This document shows positions 44,781 to 57,161 of a DNA stretch of 64,000 nucleotides, in pieces. Positions within the stretch are counted from its first letter, which is position 1, and every line of letters starts with the position of its first letter. The notes under the pieces were generated by a model. That model was not told the origin of the DNA. It saw only the letters and a list, made by a program, of their open reading frames with translations, and did no database searches. A program made the translations under genes and the position numbers. This DNA is from Petrosia ficiformis (taxonomy: Eukaryota; Porifera; Demospongiae; Haplosclerida; Petrosiidae): assembly GCA_947044365.1 (NCBI GenBank), contig OX345642.1, forward strand, positions 5,170,007 to 5,234,006, in the 5' to 3' direction.

Positions 44781-46017
44781 GTACGTTTGTTGTTTATTTC
44801 TGTTAATGTACTTACATGTAGTCTGTAGATTAGATCACAAATTCCCAATCTGCATATTACCTTGTATGGAACATTTGCAGAGATATATTGAGTTATTTGA
44901 GCACATGTAAAATACATAGTAACTATTTTTTTAAGCCCCATATTTACAAGAATGAGCACTCACTAATATTTCTCTACCATACTAGAAGCTATCTAAAAGG
45001 GTAAAACATCCACTAGGTGTGGCTTCTTTCAGTCTTCCTGCATCATGAGCTTTACATCACTGGCTGTCTTAATGACTCCTCTTTCCAACAAAGCAAGTTA
45101 GAATACTTGAACACGTTTACTTTGAAAGTTATAAAAGCTGACAAATGTTACTTATGAAACAACCCTATCCATAATTATAGCATAAACTAACTTGCTATGA
45201 AAATCTGCAAATAATACAACAATGAGGGGAGAGTCATGCAACATTCGGTTTCTCTATGTTTATATAATGTATAGATTATATAATCATCGTATAAGAAACA
45301 ACTTTGAATAATTATTGATATAAAGTGGTTTTAGTTATGCCACTGCATGTAGGGATGAGAGAGCCTAGTCACAGGAACAGCCACTTTAATTAATGGGTGT
45401 GGCTATTTTAAACCCAATGACAAGAAACCCCATGGTTTGGCCACACCTACGTTATGAACTTAGTATACTACTATACTGTACCTGTGGCTGTATTCTTGTG
45501 ACTAGCCATTATTTGTAGGGATGTATTATATCAAAAACCAAAATAAATATGCAAACAAGATCAAGATGATACCTGAACAACAAATGAAATTAACAAAACT
45601 TCCACATGACAATAACTATACTTATGTAGGGTTGTTAATTTAATTGTGTTGCTAATGTAGCATCCTGATGGCAGTATATTGGACATGGTGTGAGGTGCTT
45701 TACTACACATTCTTTTACCATATTTACTGTGTAGATATCTTTGCAGATGCATAATTGCAAGATAACAAAGAAATTAAGTTACACTGTGTAGTAGGCAAAG
45801 TAAAGTTTATTGTAATTTGCTTTCAGAACCAGTATAATTATATACTCTCTGTAGATTAGGGTCATTATTACATGTGGGAGGTGTAAAATCGTTCAATACT
45901 TTCTATTTACTGAGAACAAACCACCATGTTTATATCACTGTTCTTATGTATCTGTATTGTGTATTGAGTTTGTTGATCGTATGATTATCTTTGTGAAGAG
46001 GATCTTATTTCATTTAG
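44781..46017. other. Intron with a short MITE
   Basis: 45364-45505: CCTAGTCACAGGAACAGCCA and TGGCTGTATTCTTGTGACTAG form inverted ends of a 140-bp element that also holds GGTGTGGC/GCCACACC. The rest shows no exon. Confidence 0.5.
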
Positions 46018-46080
46018 GTATAGCACCTACAATGCCTACACCACCTACAGATGACAGACCGAGTCCGAGACCTATAAGAG
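46018..46080 (+). CDS. Gene B linker micro-exon 3
   Basis: 63 bp, phase 1-1 (TTTCATTTAG acceptor, AGAG|GTAATGTTGAG donor). Encodes GIAPTMPTPPTDDRPSPRPI, RG: a Pro/Thr-rich flexible linker. It shares the upstream GTTGAT.GTAT.ATTAT and TTATTTCATTTA sequence with linkers 1 and 5. Confidence 0.6.
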
Positions 46081-46804
46081 GTAATGTTGAGAACTTGAGA
46101 TGCATACATTGTGATTGCATGTGGCCCTTGTTAGGTATTTCTCATAAACTAGTTACACCTCTGAAGCCTTTCTGACATTCTCCATTATAAAGGCCTAGTC
46201 GTATGGCTAATTAACTAGAGCACTCAACTATTTATCATAATTATGCTAATTGTTATACACAGACTTGGTGGTATATCAAGTGAATACTAGTTGGAAAATC
46301 TTTGTATGTCACATACAATGTTTTCTACATTATACATGTACATAGAGATTGTACAATACCAAAAGCTATTCAACAATGTATAATAACCTGCTGACATTCT
46401 TACTAACAACAGTCTTATAAATAATATATAAATGATTTACATAGAGGCTCCTTTACTATAGGAATAGCACGATTATATAAATATGATTATTATCTCCTGT
46501 GAAATTTATATTTAGAATTATTATATATATAATGTGTAAGTATGATTTATATAATGTATATAATTATGATTTACATACAATTTGTATATTGTAACTTATA
46601 TCTAAATGTAAATATAGTTACAGTAATCAATATGTAAATCATATATACATGTACTATAATTATATAAGTAAAATATGCAAATTATTTACTATCATGGTTA
46701 TATATATATATATACACTATTTTTATGTACATAATATTATATACATTGTTACTTGACTACATCTGTATCAATTATATATAATTGAAATGTTTTATGTACA
46801 ATAG
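46081..46804. other. Intron, AT-rich
   Basis: CTCATAAACTAGTTACACCT and CTCCATTATAAAGGC near 46140-46195 match the sequence after linker 5 (62804-62870). The remainder is low-complexity AT-rich DNA. Confidence 0.45.
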
Positions 46805-46831
46805 GTCAAGACACAACAGACAGTAACCAAG
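46805..46831 (+). CDS. Gene B linker micro-exon 4
   Basis: 27 bp, phase 1-1 (GTACAATAG acceptor, CAAG|GTAATGAAGAG donor). Encodes GQDTTDSNQG. Its intron context (TACATAATATTATATACATT, GACTACATCTGTAT) parallels that of linker 2. Confidence 0.5.
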
Positions 46832-47860
46832 GTAATGAAGAGATGCATATAAACATGATTAATGCACAAATAGATGTAATATTATGGTATAGGATTCATA
46901 ATACTATGGTATATTAGGTCTTTGAAAAGGGAGGTTAGTATTGTATTTAGTGCTGAAACGAATACTGCATTTTGGTATTCAAACACACTTTCCTTTAATA
47001 ACAAATATTAATATTCACTTGCTCACTCATTATTAAATTGTTCGAATAATTGTTTCTTGGAAAATATTAATTGTTAAGTCGCCATTTTGCTGTAAGTAGT
47101 TACGATACATGTTTATAACAGCATTCACTGTTTGTTCTCTGATCTACAAGCCTAAAACTCCAGCAACACTAAGCAAGAAACGTCTCCACCACCATTAATT
47201 TCCATAATAATTGCACATGTTTTGTTTCTACATATGCACAATCATTAAATAATACAAAAAATACAGTGGAATACCAAAATAACAATCGAATATCTGAATA
47301 TTTTAATATACATTTCTGCACTACTTGTAGTTTCAGGGCTATAGGCAGAGCCTGTGCTGGATTGTAAACAGTTGTGTATCCAAGGGTGGGCCTATAAGCT
47401 AGGTCCTACTAACTTAAAATTAATCAACAAAATCTTATTTAAAATCTAGATTACAACAAGGTCATCCATACATTTAACATTTGAATGACCATGCCCCTCA
47501 TGAATGTTATTCTTCTGGATCCACTACTGCACATCACAATCCAACAACAGCTAATAACTGTGAAAAATTAACTTTTCAGCCAAATCTCTGGAAAGTTTCC
47601 CGCAATTATATAGCTATGTGCTCCCTTTTCATTATTGGTAATAGACAACCAAACTGTTTGCCCACAAAATGAGTGTTACTTACTGTGAAATGGTACACTA
47701 TCAACACAACTCTGTTTTGTATTTTAGGTCAGGAAGTTCTTCTGTTAGTGGAGTTTTGTAGTAAAAAAAACAAGTGAATATGCTCAGCAATTATAATGAT
47801 GAACATTCATCAATGCTAAATTTGTAAAATTATTGTAATATGTTATGTTTTCTTGTGTAG
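46832..47860. other. Intron before the Death exon, with a MITE
   Basis: 46948-47323 starts TAGTGCTGAAACGAATA and ends TTTCTGCACTA with CGAATA/TATTCG words inside, an hAT-like MITE. No certain exon; a weak 28-bp candidate at 47729 was rejected. Confidence 0.45.
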
Positions 47861-48222
47861 GTGCTGGAAATAAACGTTATCGTGATTTACTGATGAAATC
47901 ACCAGAGTTGGATGATGTGTTTCCTCTAATGACCAAACTATCATCATCATGGCATGACATTGGTGGGAGACTACGGGTACCGATTGATAAACGTCAGAGT
48001 TTACTAACGAATGCAAGTATATCCAATGATTCAAAACTGGAGGAAACACTTCATGTCTGGATTTGCAGTCAGCCATCAGACGTCACATGGAAAATGATCA
48101 TAGATGTGTTGATTGTATTTGAAAAGAAAAACGTTGCTTCAGAAGTGACAAGATTCTTGGAGAAACAAGATATTTATCAAAAATATATTCAACAAGATAA
48201 CTTTGCTCCTTTTGATCCTTGA
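47861..48222 (+). CDS. Gene B terminal exon: Death domain with stop codon
   Basis: The acceptor TCTTGTGTAG (47860) gives phase-1 entry. Reads GAGNKRYRDLLMKSPELDD, then the Death fold: VFPLMTKLSSSWHDIGGRLR (helices 1-2, conserved Trp), KRQSLLTNA, SKLEETLHVWICS and VTWKMIIDVLIVF (Trp pair), then VASEVTRFLEKQDIYQKY and a short tail ending FAPFDP before TGA at 48220-48222. It aligns along its whole length with the Death exon of gene A. Gene B would thus encode an ankyrin-linker-Death protein, a layout known for receptor-proximal adaptors; the pathway is inferred. Confidence 0.8.
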
Positions 48223-49359
48223 ATAATATACATACAATTTTTGGAGGATTAATTTTTTTTCTATGTGACTGTTAATGTATAACTTTTCATGCCGCCAAGT
48301 GTTATTGAATTGTGTGTACCTAATTATTGTTTTGTAATAATTGTATAAACAATGAAGTGTCAACAAAACAAGATTGTATCTAGTAATAGTACTGTGAATG
48401 CAGATTTAAGCAGACTGATTAGTAGCAGGTCCTCGTATTATGTTCTGCTACTAATTAAAATGATGTGGTACAAACTTCTCAAGAAAGCTTTGTGTGATAA
48501 TAATTACTGTATACAACCACTTCATAATGAACACATTATTGTATTCTGTAATATACCTACACATACATGTCTATAAATCCAGAATCATATATATAATTAT
48601 ATATATACTACATATAATTGAATTTTTGATGAAGTGTATATATATAATTATAATGCAAAATGCACATCAAACAGTTGTCATGGTAACATTATGTATAATG
48701 TTGAGTGGGTGTATAAAAGGAACTGCCAGTGCTACAACTCATGGACTAGGCAAGTTAAATGTGCTGTTGGATATTAAATGAGACTATATTGAAAGATCAT
48801 TGTAGGCAAGCAAACATACCTGACTGTCCTGAACGCTAGTGAAGCTAGCAGCACATTCAATTTAGCTACACATTCTGTAGTCTGTGCTGACAATAGATAA
48901 AACACTAGCTACCTCTCAGTGGTGTTGCTATATAAATTATATATTGATTGCTAACTTGTAGTTAGTCTATTCTCCTGTTTGATCATGCAGTCTGTGACTT
49001 GTTTGATCATGCAGTTTGTTGCCTAATTATATTGTCAGTCTCATCCATGTTTCTACAGCAGACAAAATCTCATCTCTGCTTAATAATTAGCCACACCTCC
49101 TATAGCACGTGAAAAACATGGCAGAGTTTTCAAGTTGCTTTATCTCTTGGTTTTAAAAGCAAAATGTAAGTCTCTGTATGTTAATAGTTTTCCATTTCTC
49201 AGCATGTGAAGATGTATTGAGCTGCAACAATTATTATAATTAGCATAGATAATAAACTAGGATTTACTTTCCAGAGTTGTTCACACATAAAACAATAGGG
49301 CAACTATATAATTATATATATGTTCCCTGAAACATAGAAATAATAGATGTAATATTATT
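48223..49359. other. 3' flank of gene B
   Basis: 3' UTR and flank; no clear polyadenylation signal seen. 48690-48930 (GAGTGGGTGTATAAAAGGAA, GCCAGTGC, AGATAAAACACTAGCTACCT, CTCAGTGGTGTT) corresponds to 3900-4030 next to gene A. At that junction gene A's copy has the 28S pseudogene. Confidence 0.6.
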
Positions 49360-49682
49360 CTATTATTTACCTTTTCTTGTTTTCCAGTGTGTTTGAAATA
49401 CTGTATTGATTTGAAGGATGTTGATTTAGCAAGACTACAGCTGAGATACATATGAAAGTTAGTAAGCAACTCTCTTTCGTATATGATGATGTGTTGTTTT
49501 GTGCTTGTTTAAACCCCAATGATATTCCCATAATAAAGGTTGTGCCTTATAATTTTTAATGATGTATAAATATATTCTAGAAGACAATATTCTAGTTTCG
49601 AGGTTGTATAGGTGGATTTTAACACGAGGTTCCTATATCACATAAGCACATAGGTTTGAAGTATATAGAATAAGAGATTGTA

Positions 49683-50057
49683 TAGGTAATTTTCGAACCA
49701 ATTAGCAAAAGAATGTTAATTGCGCTTTAAACGGCAATTATTGGCGTAACAGGAAATGCCACGCCTACTAGGGGGCAAAAACGAATGAATTTGCTGTCAT
49801 TTTTACTCCAATACGGATCATCTGTCTCTTCCAAACCCAATACTCTTAGTTTGGTAAGGTATCTGGTAGCACCTACTGGAACTCTTGTAATACTCACTCA
49901 TGATCATAAATTACTATAAATATAATTATACTAGCACTAATCCAGCTTCTTCCACACGTTTATGCCCCCCAGTAAGCGTGGCATTTCCTGTTACGCCTAT
50001 AATTGCCGTTTAAAGTGCAATTAACATTCTTTTGCTAATTGGTTCGAAAATTACCTA
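49683..50057. mobile_element. MITE, TAGGTAATTTTCGAACC ends, TA target
   Basis: About 100-bp terminal inverted repeats: TAGGTAATTTTCGAACCAAT, TAGCAAAAGAATGTTAATTG, CTTTAAACGGCAATTA, GGCGTAACAGGAAATGCCAC at the left and the inverse at the right, with a few mismatches. TA on both sides. The empty site in the paralogous flank near 5880 (AAGAGCTATTTTATATCCC) supports insertion. Confidence 0.88.
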
Positions 50058-50169
50058 TATCCCGATATGGCAAAACTTCAAAGTAATCATAGGTTTTAAG
50101 ATAATTATAATTATAATTATGTATAAACTTGCCATTGACTACAAAAGCACAAACTACAAGGTTACTGTA

Positions 50170-50365
50170 TAGCCCTAAATTTTCACGAGTAATATTTTTG
50201 TGTTTTAGACGATATTCAACTATTTTGCGATAAACTTTTCACATTTACCAAAAATGCTCACATGTGGAAGGTGCACGTGACCATTATTTTCATGAATAAA
50301 ATTTTCGTGGTCTGTCAGTCTTTACGAAAAATGCAAAATTTATAGCCTGTGAAAATTTAGGGCTA
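50170..50365. mobile_element. MITE with TAGCCCTAAATTTTC ends, copy 3
   Basis: TAGCCCTAAATTTTCAC and GTGAAAATTTAGGGCTA ends, TA on both sides. Absent from the paralogous flank near 5975 (GGATTATAACACTTACC). Related copies at 15696 and 23845. Confidence 0.85.
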
Positions 50366-50470
50366 TATAGTATAACACTCACCTAATCAAGATTATGAGG
50401 TAATTCCTTAATTGTTGCTTCTATGGTAACACTATGGCCAAAACTAAAACAAAATTAAGTCTAGAACAAT

Positions 50471-51734
50471 ATTACTTCATACAGTTGCTTTCATGCTTTG
50501 TGGTATCCAACATTCAGCAATAATCATGACTGACTTTTTCTTGCCTGAAACTATTATAGATTATCTACACTTCTTACTTTACTAAAAGTTTCTTGTAGAA
50601 CTTAAGAAATACATTCTAGCTAGAACAGCTATTTACTATGTAAACTACAAACATTGTTAATCAGCTTTCTTCCTGCAATTTGTACTGCATAGAGCGCTTG
50701 AGCATGCATTAATTAACTGAGCCTCCTGGACTTCCTTAACTATGTACATATACAATGCATGTGCTATTGTGACACAAGAATATATATATATATATATATA
50801 TATATAATTGCCGAGCACCTTAGCACGAGGCATATAATCGTGCAGTGTGGAGGTTGAATCTGAGCTAGCGTATATATATACATGTATATATATTTTGTCT
50901 GCATTCAGGAATGCAATTAACACAACAATAATTAGTTGTGGCCATAATGAAACATGAAGTCACGATAGCTAAACATTTAGACACTCGCCTTGCTGCTTTC
51001 CTCAGTTCCTGCAGCTAAGGAGGATGATTTTGTTACATCTGGCTTTCTTATAAGGTCTTCTGTCTAACACAAGTGACTATTGGAGTTAGAGGGAATGTAG
51101 TCTTGCTAGTCTGCCTAGGCAGACCTTCCAACTGCAAAAACGTGGGGAGGGTCTGGTTAGCATAGGCAGATCAGCCATGTGTATATACAATGGTAGCATG
51201 GAACCACTTGGGCTCCTGGAATAACCAAGGGAAAGGAGAAGAAGGCTAGATAGGGAGAGGAGACGTTCTCATTATGAAAATGTGGATTTAAGGCGCTCTG
51301 AGAGCTAGGCTGTTTCTCGGTGTCTTCATGAAGAGAGTTCTGATGTTAATACAACAATTAATACCCTTTGTTTGTTGTATTTCATGTATTTTACAAATTG
51401 TCTATGCAAGTAAGCTTAATATGTTCACTCTCTAAGCTAATTATACATACTTTATGTGCTCGAGGCTGATCTGCATATATATGTATACCTAGTTATATAT
51501 ATATACAATATGTATATAGATCCAACCCTGTGGAAAGCAATTATAGAATGGCCTTGCGGGCCATAAAAACTAATTGTTTATAAAAACTGACATTCTCCCA
51601 GCTACATGTAGGTAGGGATTTTGGTAAGCGTCCACACTCTATAATTATGAAATTCTATTGTATTTCAATAAGTATTATTATAATTATTATGATAATTAAT
51701 TGCATAAATTATACAAAATAAATACAGTATGATT
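50471..51734. other. Non-coding, dispersed repeats
   Basis: TA run at 50779-50805. 50810-51490 is the second copy of the repeat at 33719-34300, with its own extra 150 bp near 51130-51270. 51600-51720 matches 6150-6260. No gene seen. Confidence 0.5.
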
Positions 51735-52002
51735 TAGTGTTGTTTCAGTATGACAATAATGACCACTTTTAGTTATACGTAGTTATAGTATGACTAGTTT
51801 ATCACAATTTAGTTATAAAATAACTAAAATAATATTAGGCTTACTAAAAGTGTTTTAGTTTTAGTTAACTAACCATTATTTGCCATTTTTCATTTAGTTA
51901 GTTATAGTTATTACAATAGACTTGTAATTTAGTTAACTAAAAGTCATAATACCTTACTAAAAGAGGTTTTAGTTATAGTTATAGTTAACTAAAACAACAC
52001 TA
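51735..52002. mobile_element. hAT-like MITE with perfect 8-bp target duplication
   Basis: TAGTGTTGTTTCAGTATGAC and AACTAAAACAACACTA ends; flanked by GTATGATT on both sides (51727-51734, 52003-52010). The related unoccupied site near 6285 reads ACAATATAATTATCTGAGAG. Same family as 13137-13343 but longer (268 bp). Confidence 0.88.
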
Positions 52003-52207
52003 GTATGATTATCTGAGAGTACAATAGTACTATGTAGGAATGGGAAAAAATGGTCACCTGTACATTTCATTTGCAAGTGATGAGTTTGAAATTTCTGCTA
52101 ATATATACACAAAAAGCAAACATACCTTTGATATAAACCATGTGGTAATAATTGTTTGATCTGTGCAATATCATGTGTCATAGGTCAATCAATATATTTT
52201 ATGATAG

Positions 52208-52209
52208 AA

Positions 52210-52247
<38 letters not shown>

Positions 52248-52262
52248 TGATAATGATAATAC
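52208..52262. repeat. ATA trinucleotide microsatellite
   Basis: A run of AAT/ATA units with two GAT interruptions. Confidence 0.95.
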
Positions 52263-54090
52263 AAACATAAATGAACTTTAGCAATGAATCCAGGACTAAT
52301 GTCTACATTCTGACAAGAATTCCTTCGCCAAATAAAGTCCAGTTTGTTCACAAAAAGTAATGCAAAAAATGAGTTCTAAAGTAATAGATATAACAAGTTT
52401 ACAACAGCAACAATTTAATTTCTTGAACTTATATAGAAAGCCAGGAAACTCAGGGGTGATGTTTTTCTTAATCCGTATTAAGTAGCAAGGCCAGGTGTTC
52501 TTCTCTCTAGACAAAATAACGAATGCCATTTGAATGGTTTAACATTATGATGTAATCAAGTACTCTAGCAAGCAGCAACATTGGGTAGGTATAAAACGCG
52601 GATCACGGATTACGGATCAGAAATAATATTAATTTCTATTAAATCATGTGACTGGTTATTCCATCATTGAAATAATTGAAATAATAAACAGGTCGGTAAA
52701 TAGAATAAAACATTCGATAACTATATAACCTTGTTCTGATGATAACCTAACAATGATAGGCCTACTGCCTCACTGCACTCGGTAACTAATAGCTTTAGCC
52801 ACCTTCACGGAGGGCTCGCGCTGTGTCCCTCGAACATCATGCTTATAAATCAGATATGGCTCAGCTGGGCATGCTATAACCATTACATAGATAATGTATT
52901 ATATACATGTGCATTACATGGACTTGGACAGGACAATAAAGTGATTGTTTGCATAATATACTCAACTTTGACCCTTTCATTGTGTGAATTGATTCCACCC
53001 TCAAACTGCATTAAAACAGTATGCACTATCAAGTGTGATGCAATTTGGATTCAGTTAAGATTTTTGCAATGCTTTTAATCAAAGTAATAATATTAATGAA
53101 GCCTTCTAATCACTCATATATAATACTACATAGTAATTTGTAGTTCAAGGTTTTCATCATAATTATTATTATGATGTGTGGGTGATTGGCTATGATGTAT
53201 ATAGACAGTGTAATTTTTTTAATGTCTACATGTTTATAATTAGGTTAACCTTTGAACAATATCCCACTAAATCACAAGATCATATAACACTTTGAAACTA
53301 CATCCTTTGGTGTTCATATTATGAAAACTAAAGTCATACATGCAAGAGTGTATTGGAGTGTAAGTCAAACTAGATTATGTAGAAAATGCTTTCCCACCAT
53401 GACACTTACACTTAATTTACGATGTAGAGATATTTATACATTGTTCATTGTTCTGGTTTGTTCATATGATTAAATATATTATATATACGCATATATATAT
53501 AATTATGTATGTTAAATTAAACTAACATGAAGTAGAGTCACTCTTTTTTTTAGCAAACAGTGATCAACATAGCTTCCTAGGACAGTAAAAAATTAAGGCC
53601 CCATACACAGGGCAACATTCAGGCAAATGTTGTAGTCACAAACATTTTAACACAGTATGAAACAGTCACTAAATAAGCTCTTTGCAGTGTGATTGTAGCT
53701 ACAGTTTTGAAAAGAGAGAACTGTTATTTAAGGGAGATTATATGAATATTAATTCATTATTAAATTCCATCTAACTATTAAGAGTTTGGGGAATGAACCT
53801 TTTCCTGTTTCCTTAACTTTTCCTTCCTATTAATAATGATGAAATCTTTGATATGATAGAAATTTGAGTAGACAGGAAATATGAGTATACATCTCCCTAA
53901 AATTATAATGCTTCAAGGAAATGTGATATGCATGATCATGTAATATATCAGTTTTCCCCACACTACAAAAACAAATAACTAATTTAGTGGTTAGTACAGT
54001 TGCAAGGATTTAACAATTAGTGGTGGTTGTCTTATACCCATAGATATAATTAACACTCTTGAGACTATGTATAACCATGAACATATAAGT
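52263..54090. other. Non-coding, no gene seen
   Basis: 52726-52830 (TTGTTCTGATGATAACCTAA, GATAGGCCTACTGCCTC, GAGGGCTCGCGCT) is an inverted copy of 26515-26640. 53690-53860 (GTAGCTACAGTTTTGAA.AGAG, GGGAATGAACCT) resembles 15250-15450. Nothing else is recognised. Confidence 0.45.
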
Positions 54091-54832
54091 GATGATCAGT
54101 ATCAATATACACATCATGATCAATATCATGTAATATACACATCATGATCAGTATTATGTAATATACACATCATGATCAGTATTATGTAATATACACATCA
54201 TGATCAGTATCAATATACACATCATGATCAGTATCAATATACACATCATGATCAGTATTATGTAATATACACATCATGATCAGTATTATGTAATATACAC
54301 ATCATGATCAGTATCATGTAATATACACATCATGATCAGTATCATGTAATATACACATCATGATCAGTATCATGTAATATACACATCATGATCAGTATCA
54401 TGTAATATACACATCATGATCAGTATCAATATACACATCATGATCAGTATCAATATACACATCATGATCAGTATTATGTAATATACACATCATGATCAGT
54501 ATCATGTAATATACACATCATGATCAGTATCAATATACACATCATGATCAGTATTATGTAATATACACATCATGATCAGTATTATGTAATATACACATCA
54601 TGATCAGTATCATGTAATGTACACATCATGATCAGTATCAATATACACATCATGATCAGTATTATGTAATATACACATCATGATCAGTATCAATATACAC
54701 ATCATGATCAGTATCAATATACACATCATGATCAGTATTATGTAATATACACATCATGATCAGTATCATGTAATATACACATCATGATCAGTATCATGTA
54801 ATATACACATCATGATCAGTATCATGTAATAT
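54091..54832. repeat. Minisatellite of 28 units (28-bp and 24-bp types)
   Basis: Each unit has the core ACATCATGATCAGTAT. By hand count 19 units are 28 bp (core plus CATGTAATATAC or TATGTAATATAC) and 9 are 24 bp (core plus CAATATAC). Both types are mixed along the array. Degenerate relatives (GATCAGTATCAT with ATATATAAGT) lie at 16206-16370 and 24350-24520 in a similar sequence context, a possible source. Confidence 0.93.
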
Positions 54833-55931
54833 TATTTCTAAATATATAAATCTTGAAGCTGGGAAAAATGTTTTCCTTATTGTTTTCTGCTAACACAGTT
54901 TATACTATACAAAATGATAAGGATATGGAGATATTTACCATGGTAACATTTGATGTTCTTACAGTATAATGAACACCAAACTGCCTTGCACCATAATTGT
55001 ACACGTGATAGATTATTGTTGATGATTTGAAATTCACTTAATATACCATGCCATGGCAGGTGATGCTTTGTGCCCTTTTATGGCAGTACATGTAGATAAT
55101 AAAGAGGTAGATGGTAATGCTACTAGCCTAGATAATATGGTGCTATTGTGAAGTATGTTGTTGTTTGCCATCTTGACTTTGGTGAATATGAACAGCCACA
55201 AACATCCTTTATCCTGACACCCACCGACTACTGCATCTACAAACACCCATCTTGCTTTTTATAGGTTTTATACTATGTTTTAACAATTGGATTTTTAATG
55301 AGTTTGCATATATACTAACCACATCAAATGGTTGCCATGGTAACATAGTCTATATAATGATGTATATAGACCTCTGAAGTCATACTCTACATAATAATGT
55401 ACAGTGGGATAATTACATGAAGATCAAATTTTCATAAAATTTATAGACAATGTATAGGCTTGGCATGTGATAGATGTTCAACATTTTCAGAGTTTTTAGT
55501 CAAAAAGCAAATACAAATACTTTTAAAGTATTTCAAATACATCTCTAAATACATATTTGTCTAAATTAAAGTGTCTGTACTCGAGGCAAAGAATATAATA
55601 ATGTACTTGACATCTACATGTATGTGCTAAACCTCTAGCACTTCAGTTATCCCCCAACAAACTTCATCAAAAGGACATTGTATTTATTAAGTATTTGTAT
55701 TTTAGCTTTTTGAAATACAGTTTCAATCTATTTCAATTTCATACTTGTTATTTCAAAACTCAAAAATACAAATACAAAAACAAAATTAATAAGTATTTAA
55801 ATACGACTAAATACAAATACTGAAGTATTTGACCCCAAGTCTGAAGTCTCATTCCCTTGTCGGACCACTACAGGTACCAGCATTGTTGTATTGTCACTAC
55901 TTCCCGAAGTCAGGACTACGATAAATTCAGT
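54833..55931. other. Non-coding, hAT-like repeat end
   Basis: 55470-55850 is rich in AAATACAAATAC and ends TTTGACCCCAAGTCTG, the right end of the element complete at 57162-57578. No gene seen. Confidence 0.5.
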
Positions 55932-56158
55932 AAAGCCTGGTTCAGAATATGATGCAAAGCCTAGCAATGTGTCAATGCCTTGTATTGTAAACAAGATATG
56001 CTTCGTCAAACGCAACACAACGCAAAATAATGCAAGGATGGTATCTGATTCTATTTTTGCGTCAGCTGTGTTGTGTTTCATCAATCAGTTTTCAGAATTT
56101 TATCACAACACAACGGACGCAATGCTAGGCTTTGCGTCATATTCTGAACCAGACTTTA
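55932..56158. mobile_element. MITE with GCCTGGTTCAGAATATGA ends
   Basis: GCCTGGTTCAGAATATGATG, CAAAGCCTAGCA and its inverse TGCTAGGCTTTGCGTCATAT, TCTGAACCAGAC bound about 225 bp; GCAACACAACGCAAAATAAT and ATCACAACACAACGGACGC sit inside. The paralogous sequence near 57640 (GGGACTATGACAAATTAAC) lacks it. Confidence 0.8.
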
Positions 56159-57161
56159 AAATCACAAGAATGATAGGAATCCAGCAATATATAATATGTA
56201 GACTAAAGCCAAAAATGACCAGCCAGAGTTTGGAATAACCTCTATCTGGTATTTCCTTCTATTATAATGTTAGTATAAACTGTTATCCATACCTGGAAAA
56301 AGGTTTTCCCCAGCTTCAAGCACATGGCATTTCTCACTTATGATTTTAAGTAATATAGATTATAAGTCATAATTACTTAGATATAAGTTGCATATAATCA
56401 ATGATCTATGTACAATTTTAAGTCATGTAAAAGCATTGGAATTGTGGAGACTCTGTGAGAGTAGTCCCAACTTTCAAAGCAGTAGTTATTTGGGCCAGCA
56501 TTTCATTTTTGTGAATAGCTCAGTGACAATAAATTTTCAGTGCCACTATCTGAAATTTTGTTCCTACACATGATTATGATTAAAGCTGGGTGATCACGAT
56601 AAACCTACCTTGTTATATTCCTGAGGCATAGAATATATTATTTCTGACAATACTTAATTTATGGATTTGCAATGTGTGCATATTGTTGAAGACACAGTGC
56701 AGGGTGAAAAGTTTGCTTATTAATTATTCATGAGGTGTTAATTAACAGAGAATTTAACTTAAAGCATGAGTGGGCCACTTGTGACAGATCTATATAAATC
56801 TTACATTATTTGGGTTTTAAGTTTTAACTATTTTAGCTATAGAGAGAAAACTAAAGCCATAGATACCAAAATCAAGCTTCAGTACTGCCAGAATAGTAAG
56901 ATCAGTGTTTGAGCAGCTATAGTGTTACTATAGCTACAACCTTAGAAGAAAGATTACATATTATAACAAAAAAAAAGAAAAAAAGCAGCATCCGGGCATT
57001 GCCCAGGTGTGACCAAGTCTATATACTATGAATGGGTGACAGAGAATTAGGGTTTGATTCTGGAGAGGGAGCCTGAGAAATGCCTACAACATCCATGAAA
57101 AGGCTGCTGGCACCAGACTTACCCTTCTTGTTAAGGGTCCTGTTTGGTTGTGCTCATTTCA
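56159..57161. other. Non-coding, repeats
   Basis: 56225-56580 is paralogous to 57770-58150 (ATAACCTCTATCTG, AAGCATTGGAATTGTGGAGA, CATCTGAAATTTTGTTCC). 56578-56605 (TTAAAGCTGGGTGATCAC) is a lone end of the hAT MITE at 58173. No gene seen. Confidence 0.5.

Larger units (their letters stand above)
49360..50470. repeat. Gene B 3' flank homologous to 5490-6110
   Basis: Collinear with the flank of gene A but interrupted by two MITEs (49683-50057 and 50170-50365). See 5490-6110 for shared words. Confidence 0.7.

Noticed and set aside
47729..47756. Possible tiny exon GQEVLLLVEFC after ATTTTAG
   Set aside because: Weak donor (A|GTAAAA) and no resemblance to the hydrophilic linker exons.
54091..54832. 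CRISPR-like look of a regular repeat array
   Set aside because: There are no unique spacers; the whole unit repeats, and the locus is eukaryotic.
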